A program made the translations under genes and the position numbers. The notes under the pieces are model-generated. The model ran no database searches. It was not told where the DNA came from and saw nothing but the letters and a program-made list of their open reading frames with translations. Below, in pieces: positions 23,444 to 30,429 of a DNA stretch of 33,153 bases. The first letter of the stretch is position 1; each line of letters starts with the position of its first letter. This DNA comes from Actinospica durhamensis (GTDB taxonomy: Bacteria; Actinomycetota; Actinomycetes; Streptomycetales; Catenulisporaceae), in assembly GCF_018139695.1 (NCBI RefSeq), contig NZ_JAGSOG010000078.1, positions 1 through 33,153 of the forward strand, written 5' to 3'.

Positions 23444-23521
23444 GAATCCTCGCGGGCCGCCGCGTCAATCCGCTGTCACCGGACATCGATTTCGGCCGGT
23501 CCGGCGTGAGAGAGTGCGCCC

Positions 23522-24112
23522 GTGGACATCACCGAGTTCTGGGACCTCATCGAGGGCGCGCGCGCTCACACCGCCGGCACCGACGCCGACGCCACCGCGG
23601 ATGCCGACGGGAAGGCCGTCTCGGCCTTCCTGGTCGGGCATCTCGCCGACACGTCGGAGCTGACCATATTCGAGTTCGAACAGCACTTCACCCGGCTGCA
23701 CGCGGCGCTGTACCGGTGGGACGTGTGGGCGGCCGCGTACCTGATCAACAGCGGCTGCTCGGACGACTCGTTCATGGACTTCCGCGCGGCCCTGATAGCC
23801 CAGGGCCGCGCCTGGTACGAGCGCGCCCTGACCGACCCGGACGCGCTCGCCGACCACCCCGACGTCCTCGCGGTCGCGGCCGGCACCCGCAGGTTCGCCC
23901 TGTTCCAGGAGCTGGTGAACTACATCGGCACGCACGCGTACGAGCGCTTCTGCGGGGATGAGACGGGCGGGTTCTACGAGGCCTACGACGCCTTCGCCGG
24001 TCCCGGCCAGCCCGAGCCGGGCGAGCTCGGCGAGGACTTCGACTTCGACGACCCGGCCGAGATGCGGGCCAGGCTGCCGCGGCTGGCCGAGCTGTTCCTG
24101 GCAGCTCCCTGA
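23522..24112 (+). CDS. DUF4240 domain protein
   Basis: Acidic soluble protein of 196 residues starting with GTG 23522. It opens with MDITEFWDLIEGARAH, the typical DUF4240 start, and continues with the ALYRWDVWAAAYLINSGCSDDSFMDFRAALIAQGRAWYERAL segment that defines the family. The C terminus is Asp/Glu-rich (ELGEDFDFDDPAEMRARLPRL). DUF4240 has no established function; members are common in actinomycetes and sit in varied contexts. It lies 78 bases downstream of murR with a weak CCGGAC/GTCCGG hairpin between them, so it probably has its own promoter. It is convergent with the AraC gene, 25 bases apart. Confidence 0.85.
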   Translation: MDITEFWDLIEGARAHTAGTDADATADADGKAVSAFLVGHLADTSELTIFEFEQHFTRLHAALYRWDVWAAAYLINSGCSDDSFMDFRAALIAQGRAWYERALTDPDALADHPDVLAVAAGTRRFALFQELVNYIGTHAYERFCGDETGGFYEAYDAFAGPGQPEPGELGEDFDFDDPAEMRARLPRLAELFLAAP

Positions 24113-24137
24113 GACGCGTGCGCCGAACGGATCGACG

Positions 24138-24575
24138 CTAGTACGACTTGCGGGCCGGCCGGGTGATGTCCTTCGCCAGGCACCCCGGCACGGTCTCCAA
24201 CTCGCTGTGGCTCCGGGCCCGGTACGCCGTCGGCGTCTGCCCGACCAGCTGGGTGAAGCGCGCGCTGAAGGAGCCCAGCGAGGAACACCCGACCGCCATG
24301 CACACCTCGGTGACCGACATCTCGCCCTGGCGCAGCAGCAGCTTCGCGCGCTCGATCCGCCGCGTCATGAGGTAGGAGTAGGGCGTCTCCCCGTAGGCGG
24401 CGCGGAACTGCCGGGCGAAGTGCGCGGTGGACATCAGCGCGGTGCGCGCGACCTCGGCGACGTCGAGCGGACGGGCGTACTCGCGGTCCATCAAGTCGCG
24501 GGCGCGACGCAGGTGGGCAAGGTTGGCGAGTTCCTCCGGCGTCACGTGAACGAGCCTAGCAGCGCGCTCGGACAT
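24138..24575 (-). CDS. Short AraC family regulator lacking a sensor domain
   Basis: DNA-binding protein of 145 residues made almost entirely of the double AraC HTH. First HTH: LDVAEVARTALMSTAHFARQFRAAYGETPYSYLMTRRIERAKLLL (about 38-82). Second HTH: SVTEVCMAVGCSSLGSFSARFTQLVGQTPTAYRAR (about 86-120). No ligand-binding or dimerisation domain is present, so its activity must be set by level or a partner. Short AraC proteins of this kind are often encoded beside glyoxalase-like genes in actinomycetes, but none is here. It is 12 bases below the Phd/receiver-like gene on the same strand and may end the murQ transcript. Confidence 0.88.
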   Translation of the reverse strand: MSERAARLVHVTPEELANLAHLRRARDLMDREYARPLDVAEVARTALMSTAHFARQFRAAYGETPYSYLMTRRIERAKLLLRQGEMSVTEVCMAVGCSSLGSFSARFTQLVGQTPTAYRARSHSELETVPGCLAKDITRPARKSY

Positions 24576-24587
24576 GCTCGGGGGTTG

Positions 24588-25274
24588 TCAAGATTGCGGA
24601 GGTGACGCGTCGATCGCGAGGCCGCCCTCGATCACCCGGCGCCCGCCCGAGATGCCGCCCGGGCCGCCCGGGCCCGGCCACGCTCCGCCGGTCAACGCGG
24701 CACGCTCGGTGACCGCCTGCTCCAGCTGCGCGGCCAGGGCCGGGATGCTCGGCGAGACGAGGTAGGTCTCGGCCCCCGCGTCCATGTACCGGCGCACCGG
24801 CCCGTTCGAGCTCATCCCGAGCGAGTCGTCCGACGCCTCGACCACCATCACCCGCGCCCGCGGGAACCGGCCGCGCAGGTTGGCCAGCAGCATCAGCCCG
24901 ATCGGACCCACCAGCAGCACGTCGGCCGTCGGCGGGGCGTCGTTGAAGTCCAGCAGCGTGTAGTTCTCGCCGAGGGAGGAGGAGAGCAGCGTGCGGACGT
25001 GGTCCGACATCCGCAGCGCGGAGGCGACGACGGTGACGCGGTGGTGGTCGATCGAGGGCCCGGCGGGCCCGGCCCCTTCTGCGGAAGCGCGCTGCGCCGC
25101 CGGGGCGGGGATGACCGCTGTGGGAATCGCCGCGACGGCCGCGATCGGCTCGCCGTCGCGCGCGATCAGCAGGTGCTCCCCGGTCGCGAGCGACTCGATC
25201 AGCGCCGCGACCTCGTCCGGCAGGCACTCGACGTCGATGAAGCGCGACCACGTTTCCGCTGGCATGCGCTTCAT
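24588..25274 (-). CDS. Phd-like / aspartate-less receiver-like fusion protein
   Basis: Protein of 228 residues not known to me as a named family. The N-terminal 50 residues resemble a Phd/YefM antitoxin DNA-binding fold (LPDEVAALIESLATGEHLLIARDGEPIAAVAA). After a linker, residues about 78-190 follow the alternating strand-helix pattern of a response-regulator receiver: HRVTVVASALRMSDHVRTLL, DVLLVGPIG, FPRARVMVVEAS, YMDAGAETYLVSP. The phosphoacceptor Asp is replaced by Gly (G123) and the conserved Lys before the cis-Pro by Ser (S174), so it could not be phosphorylated in the usual way. The tail is Gly/Pro-rich. ATG 25274 is 4 bases after the kinase stop; the longer open frame is rejected as it overlaps that gene. 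No toxin partner is adjacent. Likely a regulator; function unknown. Confidence 0.65.
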   Translation of the reverse strand: MKRMPAETWSRFIDVECLPDEVAALIESLATGEHLLIARDGEPIAAVAAIPTAVIPAPAAQRASAEGAGPAGPSIDHHRVTVVASALRMSDHVRTLLSSSLGENYTLLDFNDAPPTADVLLVGPIGLMLLANLRGRFPRARVMVVEASDDSLGMSSNGPVRRYMDAGAETYLVSPSIPALAAQLEQAVTERAALTGGAWPGPGGPGGISGGRRVIEGGLAIDASPPQS

Positions 25275-25278
25275 ACTC

Positions 25279-26127
25279 TCACGCCGCCGGGGGCCCCGCC
25301 CCGGTCCGCCCGCCCCGCACAGGATCTCTGCGTCCACCGGCCTCGGCCAGATGCCGGTTCTCCCGACTCCACGCGAGCTGCGCCCGCAGCTGGTCGAGGT
25401 GACCCTCCGCGACCCACGTGGCCTGCGGTTCGTCTCCACGCTCGGCCAGCCGGCGCACGACTTCGATGCCAGCCTCCTGCACCCTCAGCACCTCATCCAC
25501 GAGGCCTCGCGTGTCCGTCAGTCCGTACGCGGCGGCGAAGACCTCGATGCGGTGGCACCGGTCGGGCGGCTCCGGGTAGCGCAGCCAGCGCAGACACTCG
25601 GCGTCGTCGCGGAAGGGCGCGGTGTACTGCAGGGTGTAGGCGACGTCGTGCAGCCGCGCGGCCGGGCGGGCGTGGTCCCAGTCGATGATCCCGATCGGCC
25701 TTGCGCCGCTCCAGACGGTGTTCCAGGGTCCGAAGTCGCCGTGACAGACCACTTCGTCGCCCACCGGGCCGGCGGTCGTACTCGACCACAGCGTCGCGGC
25801 GGGCGGGCGGTATCCGGCGACCGCGTCGTGGTACTCGCGCAGCAGCCGGGCGAAGAATCGCAGGCCTCTGTCGTCTACGACCTTGCCCCAGCCGTCCGGG
25901 CCGGACTCGCCCTCGATCCAGGTCAGCACCTCGCGGCCGTGCTCGTCGAAGCCGAGTACGCGCGGCGCGTGGGGATAGCCGATGTCCTCGAGATACAGCA
26001 GCAGGCCGTGCACCGCGGGCGTCCACGGCATGGCCGGCCGACGCACCGTGTCGCCGATCCGCTCGACGCGGCCGAACTCCCGGGCTGTCACCGGCTCCTG
26101 GTCTGTCACCGGCTCCTGGTCTGTCAC
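25279..26127 (-). CDS. APH-fold phosphotransferase, candidate amino-sugar kinase
   Basis: Protein of 282 residues of the aminoglycoside-phosphotransferase/choline-kinase fold. VVCHGDFGPWNTVW (H129, D131, N136) is the Brenner catalytic loop, and GIIDWDHA (D149) is the metal-binding DFG-equivalent. The short N-lobe (GDTVRRPAMPWTPAVHGLLLYLED) has no obvious Gly loop. It lies 45 bases after murQ and 4 bases before the next gene, so all three probably share a transcript. APH-fold members phosphorylate small molecules including sugars (for example bacterial AmgK and actinobacterial glucosamine kinase), so a role making a 6-phosphosugar for MurQ is possible, but similar proteins of unknown role are common in actinomycetes. 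The first codons lie in an 18-bp tandem repeat offering three GTG starts. Confidence 0.75.
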   Translation of the reverse strand: MTDQEPVTDQEPVTAREFGRVERIGDTVRRPAMPWTPAVHGLLLYLEDIGYPHAPRVLGFDEHGREVLTWIEGESGPDGWGKVVDDRGLRFFARLLREYHDAVAGYRPPAATLWSSTTAGPVGDEVVCHGDFGPWNTVWSGARPIGIIDWDHARPAARLHDVAYTLQYTAPFRDDAECLRWLRYPEPPDRCHRIEVFAAAYGLTDTRGLVDEVLRVQEAGIEVVRRLAERGDEPQATWVAEGHLDQLRAQLAWSRENRHLAEAGGRRDPVRGGRTGAGPPAA

Positions 26128-26130
26128 CGG
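26086..26130. repeat. 18-bp tandem repeat carrying alternative start codons
   Basis: TGTCACCGGCTCCTGGTC occurs twice in full (26086-26103, 26104-26121) and as a 9-base half copy to 26130. Read on the minus strand each unit encodes in-frame TDQEPV and contains both CAGGAG and a GTG, so each full copy adds another possible start to the kinase gene. Confidence 0.8.
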
Positions 26131-26172
26131 GCCAGCGTGGCGAGGGTCGCGTTGTGGCGCAACCGAATTCGG

Positions 26173-27180
26173 TCAGGCGGAGCCGGGACCGGAACCCGCG
26201 TCGCCCAGCGCCTCCACCGCTCGCACGGCCGCGACCGCGTCCACCGCCCCGATGGCCGAAACCGCCGAAACCGACGAGACCGACGCGATGGCCGGGCGGA
26301 CGCGGCCGGCACTGGCGGCGAGGGCGTTGCGGGCGTGGGCGGCCGGAACGTCGGCGAGCAGCGCGACGAGGGCGGTCTTGACCTCCCCGTCCGCGGCGGC
26401 CAGCGCGGCGGCGCAGACCTCGGTCGGCTCGCCGGACGCCTCGGTCAGGATCGTCAGCAGCCTGCCCCGCAGTTTCGCGTTCCCGGCGGCCATCTCCACC
26501 ATCAAGTTCGAGTACGTACGCCCGAGCAGCACCATCAGCGCGGTGGACAGGGCATTGAGGATCAGCTTCTGCGCCGTCCCCGCCTTCAGCCTGGTCGATC
26601 CGGCCACCGCCTCCGGGCCGGTGTCGGCGGCCAGGTGCACGTCGGCCCAGGGGGCGAGCTGCGCCTGCGGATTCGCGCTCACCAGCACCGTGAACGCACC
26701 GGCCGCACGCGCCGCCCTGAGCGCGCCGCCGACGTACGGGGTGCGCCCGCTCGCGGTCAGGCCGACCGCCAGATCCAACTTCGTCAGCTGCGACGCGTCC
26801 CGCACCCCCTCCTCCGGGTCGTCCTCCCGGCTCTCCACCGGCTGCTCCAGCGCCGCGTGCCCGCCGGCGTGGTGCGCGACCACGACACCGGGGTTCAGTC
26901 CGTAGGTGGGGATCAGTTCGGCGGCGTCCATCACGGCCAGCCGGCCGGAGGTGCCCGCGCCGAAGTAGTGCATCCGGCCGCCGGCGCCCAGCCGCGCGGC
27001 GGCCTCGTCCACCACCCGCGCGAGCTGTGGCAGCACCGCCGCGACGGCCTCGGGCACCGAGCGGTCCTCCGCGTTGAGCATCCGCAGCAGGTCGATGGTG
27101 GGCACCAGGTCGATCTCGGTCGTACGCGGATTGCGTTCCTCGGTGGGGGCCTGCACACGGGGGGCGTACTGAGTGCTCAT
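26173..27180 (-). CDS. murQ: N-acetylmuramic acid 6-phosphate etherase MurQ
   Basis: Lyase-type etherase of 335 residues that splits the lactyl ether of MurNAc-6-phosphate to give GlcNAc-6-phosphate and D-lactate, the key step in MurNAc recovery. The opening TEERNPRTTEIDLVPTIDLLRMLNAED is the family start. The SIS domain has HYFGAGTSGRLAVMDAAELIPTYG with E88 matching the catalytic Glu of E. coli MurQ. PVESREDD (E116) matches the second acidic catalytic position, and SANP and LKAGTAQKLILNALST are the other signatures. The last 35 residues are an added Ala/Val/Ser low-complexity tail, so the protein is longer than the usual 300. AAAGGAC lies 7 bases before ATG 27180. It is divergent from the ABC importer across a palindromic control region. 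Confidence 0.95.
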   Translation of the reverse strand: MSTQYAPRVQAPTEERNPRTTEIDLVPTIDLLRMLNAEDRSVPEAVAAVLPQLARVVDEAAARLGAGGRMHYFGAGTSGRLAVMDAAELIPTYGLNPGVVVAHHAGGHAALEQPVESREDDPEEGVRDASQLTKLDLAVGLTASGRTPYVGGALRAARAAGAFTVLVSANPQAQLAPWADVHLAADTGPEAVAGSTRLKAGTAQKLILNALSTALMVLLGRTYSNLMVEMAAGNAKLRGRLLTILTEASGEPTEVCAAALAAADGEVKTALVALLADVPAAHARNALAASAGRVRPAIASVSSVSAVSAIGAVDAVAAVRAVEALGDAGSGPGSA

Positions 27181-27346
27181 CACGCAGTCCTTTCGGCCGC
27201 CGTCAGGGCCTGGCTGAACCGGGGACGGCGTTGCCAACGGCATGGGCAGGTTGTGTGGTGCTTTCCCACCGATCTCCGGCAAGCTCGCGGAGGCTTTCCC
27301 ACGAGATTCGAGCTCAGCGAGGGTGCTGCCCAGTCAGCATGGCGTT

Positions 27347-27375
27347 AAGTTCCGTCGAGGTCAACTTTGTAAGTT
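27347..27375. promoter_or_regulatory. Candidate MurR operator
   Basis: AACTT-TGT-AAGTT (27363-27375) is a perfect 5-bp dyad with a 3-base centre, preceded at 11 bases by a third AAGTT (27347-27351). It ends 5 bases before the -35 of the importer promoter and overlaps the -35-like TTGACC for murQ, so a bound protein would affect both. Its AACTTAC core recurs at 21197-21203 beside the murR operon. Confidence 0.5.
27359..27364 (-). promoter_or_regulatory. Possible murQ promoter (-35 element)
   Basis: On the minus strand TTGACC (27364-27359) is followed after 17 bases by CATGCT (27341-27336). The -35 is good, the -10 poor. It would give a leader of about 150 bases before murQ. Confidence 0.4.
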
Positions 27376-27380
27376 AATTA

Positions 27381-27409
27381 TTGACGAACGTTCAGGGCGC
27401 TCCTATCAT
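27381..27409 (+). promoter_or_regulatory. Promoter of the ABC importer operon
   Basis: TTGACG (27381-27386) and TATCAT (27404-27409) with an exact 17-base spacer, close to the vegetative actinobacterial consensus. Transcription would start near 27416, 77 bases before the lipoprotein ATG. Confidence 0.7.
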
Positions 27410-27492
27410 CGGCTCACCGCACCACCGGAGTTTTCGCGGCACCACCACGGCAGCACCACCCACCCCCTCGGCCGAACGGAGATCCGACGATC

Positions 27493-29307
27493 ATGACCCG
27501 GCTCCACCGACTTCGCGCCCCGCTCGCCCTGACGGCGTGCGCGGGGCTGCTCGCAGCCTGCTCGTCCGGCGGAAAGACCTCCTCCACCACGCTGGTCTAC
27601 ACGACCGTCTCCGCGACCAACCCCATCACGGCGGGCGCGCCGATGAACCCCTTCAACGCGTCCGGCAACTACTTCCCCGGCTTCGACACCATGCAACTGG
27701 GCTTCGACAAACAGAATCCGACGAATCCGGAGGACTTCTTCCCCGCAATCGCCGCCAGTTGGACGATCACCTCCTCCGGCATCACCGTGAGGCTGCAACC
27801 GGGCGCCAAGTGGTCCGACGGAACCCCCGTCACCCCGGCCGACGTGAAGCTCTCCATGGCCATCGCCCTCACCCAGGGCAGCGCCACCGTCGGCGCCGGC
27901 TTCCTGACCCAGGGCCTTGACATCGGCTCGGTGACCGAGGTGAACTCCTCGACCATCCAGATCGACCAGGCGGCCGGCGGCTCCAACCTGGACTTCGGCC
28001 GGCTCGTGCTCGGGCAGTACATCGTGCCGGCCGAGGTCTACGGCTCGCTGGTGCCCTCCACCGTCTGGGACACCATCACCGATCTGACCTCCACCGACGC
28101 GGCCACGGCCAACGCCGCGGTGACGAAGCTCAACGCCATCGGCAAGATCGTCTCCTCCTTCTCCCCGGCCAAGGACGTCTCGGCCGGCCCGTTCGTCGTC
28201 GCGCGGATCAACCCCGGCTCGGCCGAGCTGACCCGCAACCCCGACTTCTACGGCGTCGCCAAGATCGCGCCGTCCGAGGTGATCCTGCGCCACTACAGCG
28301 GGAACTCGGACATCTGGGGCTACATGAAGAGCGGCGAGCTGGACTCGGCGCCGTACACCTCGATGCCGACCAACATCCTCGACGCGGTCGAGGGCGCCGG
28401 ATACAGCCGGATCGACACCGCGTCCTACGTGGACGCCGCGATCGCCTTCAACGAGAGCGACGCGCCGTACGACCAGACCACGGTGCGCCAGGCGCTGGCC
28501 TACGTGATCGACCGGCAGGCGGTGACGAAGGTCGGCGAACCGGTCGGCGGCACCGCGGCGGCCGACCTGACCGGCATGGTCGAGGCCGCGACGAAGCAGT
28601 GGCTCACGCCCGCGCAGGTCTCCTCGCTCAACCCGTACGCGCCGGACCAGAGCAAGGCCGCCTCGCTGCTGACCGCCGCGGGCTTCACCAAGTCCGGCTC
28701 GCAGTGGCTGCTGCCGGGCGGCACGCCGTGGAAGATCACGCTGCAGACCGTCAGCGGCTTCAGCGACTGGAACGCGGCGGCCACCGTCATCTCCTCGGAG
28801 CTCGACGCCTTCGGCATCCCCACCCAGGTGAAGCTGACCTCCGACTTCGCCACCTACAAGACCGACATGGCCGCGGGCAAGTACGCGGTCGGATTCTGGC
28901 TGATCGCGCTCGGCCCGTCCGCCTCCGCGGCCTACCAGCGGCTCTACGGCCAGGACGACGGCTACACCGCGAACGCCGACGGCACCGTGACGCACTCGGA
29001 CGGCGGCGGCAACTGGCAGCACACCCCCACCGGCTACACCGTCGGCGGTGCCCCGATCGACCCGGGTCAGCTGACCGCGCAGCTGGCCACGCTCTCCTCC
29101 ACCGCCGCGCGGCCCGTCGTGCAGCAGCTGGCCCTGGCCACGAACGCGCAGCTGCCGGTCATCCCGATCTGGGACTACACCGCGGTGGACTTCACCTACG
29201 ACAAGCGCTTCACCGACTTCCCCGGCCCGAGCTCGCCCGACATCAATGGACTGATGTATGACGGCCCCGGCGTGTGGATGATGCAGGGCTACGTCAAGGC
29301 GAAGTGA
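27493..29307 (+). CDS. Substrate-binding lipoprotein of Opp/Dpp-type ABC importer (SBP_bac_5)
   Basis: Extracellular solute receptor of 604 residues. A lipoprotein signal sequence ends in LLAACSS, with C23 as the lipidation site. The mature part follows the family 5 binding-protein plan: PAIAASWTITSSGITVRLQPGAKWSDGTPVTPADV near 90-125, then SAGPFVVARINPGSAELTRNPDFYGVAKI, AIAFNESDAPYDQTTVRQALAYVIDRQAV and the C-terminal NAQLPVIPIWDYTAV. Such receptors bind peptides or oligosaccharides; the divergent murQ and nearby nagZ suggest a muropeptide or GlcNAc-MurNAc-type ligand here, which is an inference. It is first in its operon, preceded by a good promoter and followed by two hairpins before the permease gene, a layout that usually keeps receptor mRNA more abundant. 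Confidence 0.92.
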   Translation: MTRLHRLRAPLALTACAGLLAACSSGGKTSSTTLVYTTVSATNPITAGAPMNPFNASGNYFPGFDTMQLGFDKQNPTNPEDFFPAIAASWTITSSGITVRLQPGAKWSDGTPVTPADVKLSMAIALTQGSATVGAGFLTQGLDIGSVTEVNSSTIQIDQAAGGSNLDFGRLVLGQYIVPAEVYGSLVPSTVWDTITDLTSTDAATANAAVTKLNAIGKIVSSFSPAKDVSAGPFVVARINPGSAELTRNPDFYGVAKIAPSEVILRHYSGNSDIWGYMKSGELDSAPYTSMPTNILDAVEGAGYSRIDTASYVDAAIAFNESDAPYDQTTVRQALAYVIDRQAVTKVGEPVGGTAAADLTGMVEAATKQWLTPAQVSSLNPYAPDQSKAASLLTAAGFTKSGSQWLLPGGTPWKITLQTVSGFSDWNAAATVISSELDAFGIPTQVKLTSDFATYKTDMAAGKYAVGFWLIALGPSASAAYQRLYGQDDGYTANADGTVTHSDGGGNWQHTPTGYTVGGAPIDPGQLTAQLATLSSTAARPVVQQLALATNAQLPVIPIWDYTAVDFTYDKRFTDFPGPSSPDINGLMYDGPGVWMMQGYVKAK

Positions 29308-29314
29308 CCGCACC

Positions 29315-29331
29315 GTCGGCCGTCGGCCGAC
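29315..29331 (+). terminator. Hairpin just after the lipoprotein gene
   Basis: GTCGGCC (29315-29321) pairs with GGCCGAC (29325-29331) around a 3-base loop, 8 bases after the stop. With no T-tract it may act as a 3' mRNA stabiliser or partial terminator rather than a full stop. Confidence 0.45.
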
Positions 29332-29368
29332 ATCCGCTCCTTGTACCAGGGTTCTGATCCAATTCCGG

Positions 29369-29406
29369 CGGGTATGGAGACGGCCGTCCGTCCGCCTCCG
29401 TACCCG
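29369..29406 (+). promoter_or_regulatory. Intercistronic hairpin before the first permease gene
   Basis: CGGGTATGGAG (29369-29379) pairs with CTCCGTACCCG (29396-29406), 11 pairs with one T-G wobble, loop 16 bases. It ends 14 bases before the GAAGGAGGT ribosome site of the permease gene and could set the receptor to permease ratio. Confidence 0.5.
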
Positions 29407-29437
29407 CCCGCACCCATCCCGAAGGAGGTGGACTCAG

Positions 29438-30427
29438 GTGCGAACCCTGACGCGGCTGCTGCCCAAGCTCGCCGTCGGACTCGTGATGATCTGGGCCGTG
29501 GCGACCTTCACCTTCTTCCTGGTGCACGCGCTGCCCGGCAGCCCCGGCGACGCGGCCTACGAGAACTACATCCTGTCCGGCATGTCACCGGAGCAGGCGC
29601 AGGCCAAGGTGTCCTCGATCTACGGCTTCACCTCGCACGACCCGCTGCTGGTGCAGTACCGCGGCTACCTCTGGCGGCTGCTGCACGGCGACCTGGGCCA
29701 GTCGATCTCCTACAGCGGCGTCCCGGTCACGCACGTACTGCGGGCCGCCGCGCCCTGGACCATCTTCCCCGCGCTGGCCGGGCTGGTCATCGCCTTCCTG
29801 GTCGGCACGAGCTTCGGCGCGGTGGCCGCGGTCAAGCGCTCCAGCCGCTGGGGCGGCCTGCTGTCGATGTCAGGCTCCTTTTTCGCCGGGATCCCGGTGT
29901 TCGTGCTGGCGCTGGTGCTGGCGTTCCTGTTCCACACCGAGTGGAACCTGCTCCCCTACGGCGACACCAGCGACGTCACGCTCACGCCCGGCTTCAACGG
30001 GCCCTACGTCGTCTCCGTCGTCCAGCACGCGATCCTGCCGGTGGCGACGTACGCGCTGCTCGGCTACGGCGCCTGGCTGCTGACTATGAAGTCGTCCGTC
30101 ATCTCCGTGCTCGGCGACGACTTCATCCTGGCGGCGGAGCTGCGCGGCCTGCGACCGCGCACCCGGATGCGCTACGTCTCGCGCAACGCGATCCTGCCGA
30201 TGTTCACCGTGTTCGCCCTGTCCATCGGCTACCTGCTGGGCGGCTCGGTGCTGGTGGAGAACGTGTTCGACTATCCGGGCCTGGGCAACGTGCTGTTCCA
30301 GGCGATCGGCGCGCGCGACTACCCGCTGATGTCCGGCGCCTTCCTGCTGATCACGGTCGCGATCGTGCTGGCGAACATCGTGGCCGACCTGCTCTACACC
30401 GTGATCGATCCGCGAGTGAGGCGTTGA
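29438..30427 (+). CDS. ABC importer permease, DppB/OppB type
   Basis: First transmembrane subunit, 329 residues. GTG 29438 follows a strong AAGGAGGT site by 8 bases. The first helix (about 10-30, KLAVGLVMIWAVATFTFFLVHALPGSPGDAA) is the conserved DppB start, followed by an outside segment and DPLLVQYRGYLWRLLHGDLGQSISYSGVPVTHVL. Five more helices follow. The coupling loop EAA-like motif is AAELRGLRPRTRMRYVSRNAILPM (about 232-255). The gene is 130 bases after the receptor gene and 2 bases before the second permease gene. It forms the translocation pore with that protein. Confidence 0.93.
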   Translation: MRTLTRLLPKLAVGLVMIWAVATFTFFLVHALPGSPGDAAYENYILSGMSPEQAQAKVSSIYGFTSHDPLLVQYRGYLWRLLHGDLGQSISYSGVPVTHVLRAAAPWTIFPALAGLVIAFLVGTSFGAVAAVKRSSRWGGLLSMSGSFFAGIPVFVLALVLAFLFHTEWNLLPYGDTSDVTLTPGFNGPYVVSVVQHAILPVATYALLGYGAWLLTMKSSVISVLGDDFILAAELRGLRPRTRMRYVSRNAILPMFTVFALSIGYLLGGSVLVENVFDYPGLGNVLFQAIGARDYPLMSGAFLLITVAIVLANIVADLLYTVIDPRVRR

Positions 30428-30429
30428 CG

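Larger units (their letters stand above)
27181..27492. other. 312-base divergent control region, murQ / ABC importer
   Basis: No gene is visible. The part next to murQ (27181-27340) is GC-rich with the murQ ribosome binding site. The AT-rich core (27345-27410) contains an operator-like palindrome and facing promoter-like elements. The part next to the lipoprotein gene (27410-27492) is an untranslated leader of about 75 bases in which I see no strong hairpin. Confidence 0.7.

Noticed and set aside
25275-25439. Longer start of the Phd/receiver-like gene
   Set aside because: It would overlap the end of the APH-fold gene by about 160 bases and adds no domain.
24588-26127. Toxin-antitoxin pair made of the Phd-like protein and the APH-fold kinase
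   Set aside because: The kinase has no HipA- or Doc-like features; it is an ordinary APH-fold protein and the Phd-like protein carries a large second domain.
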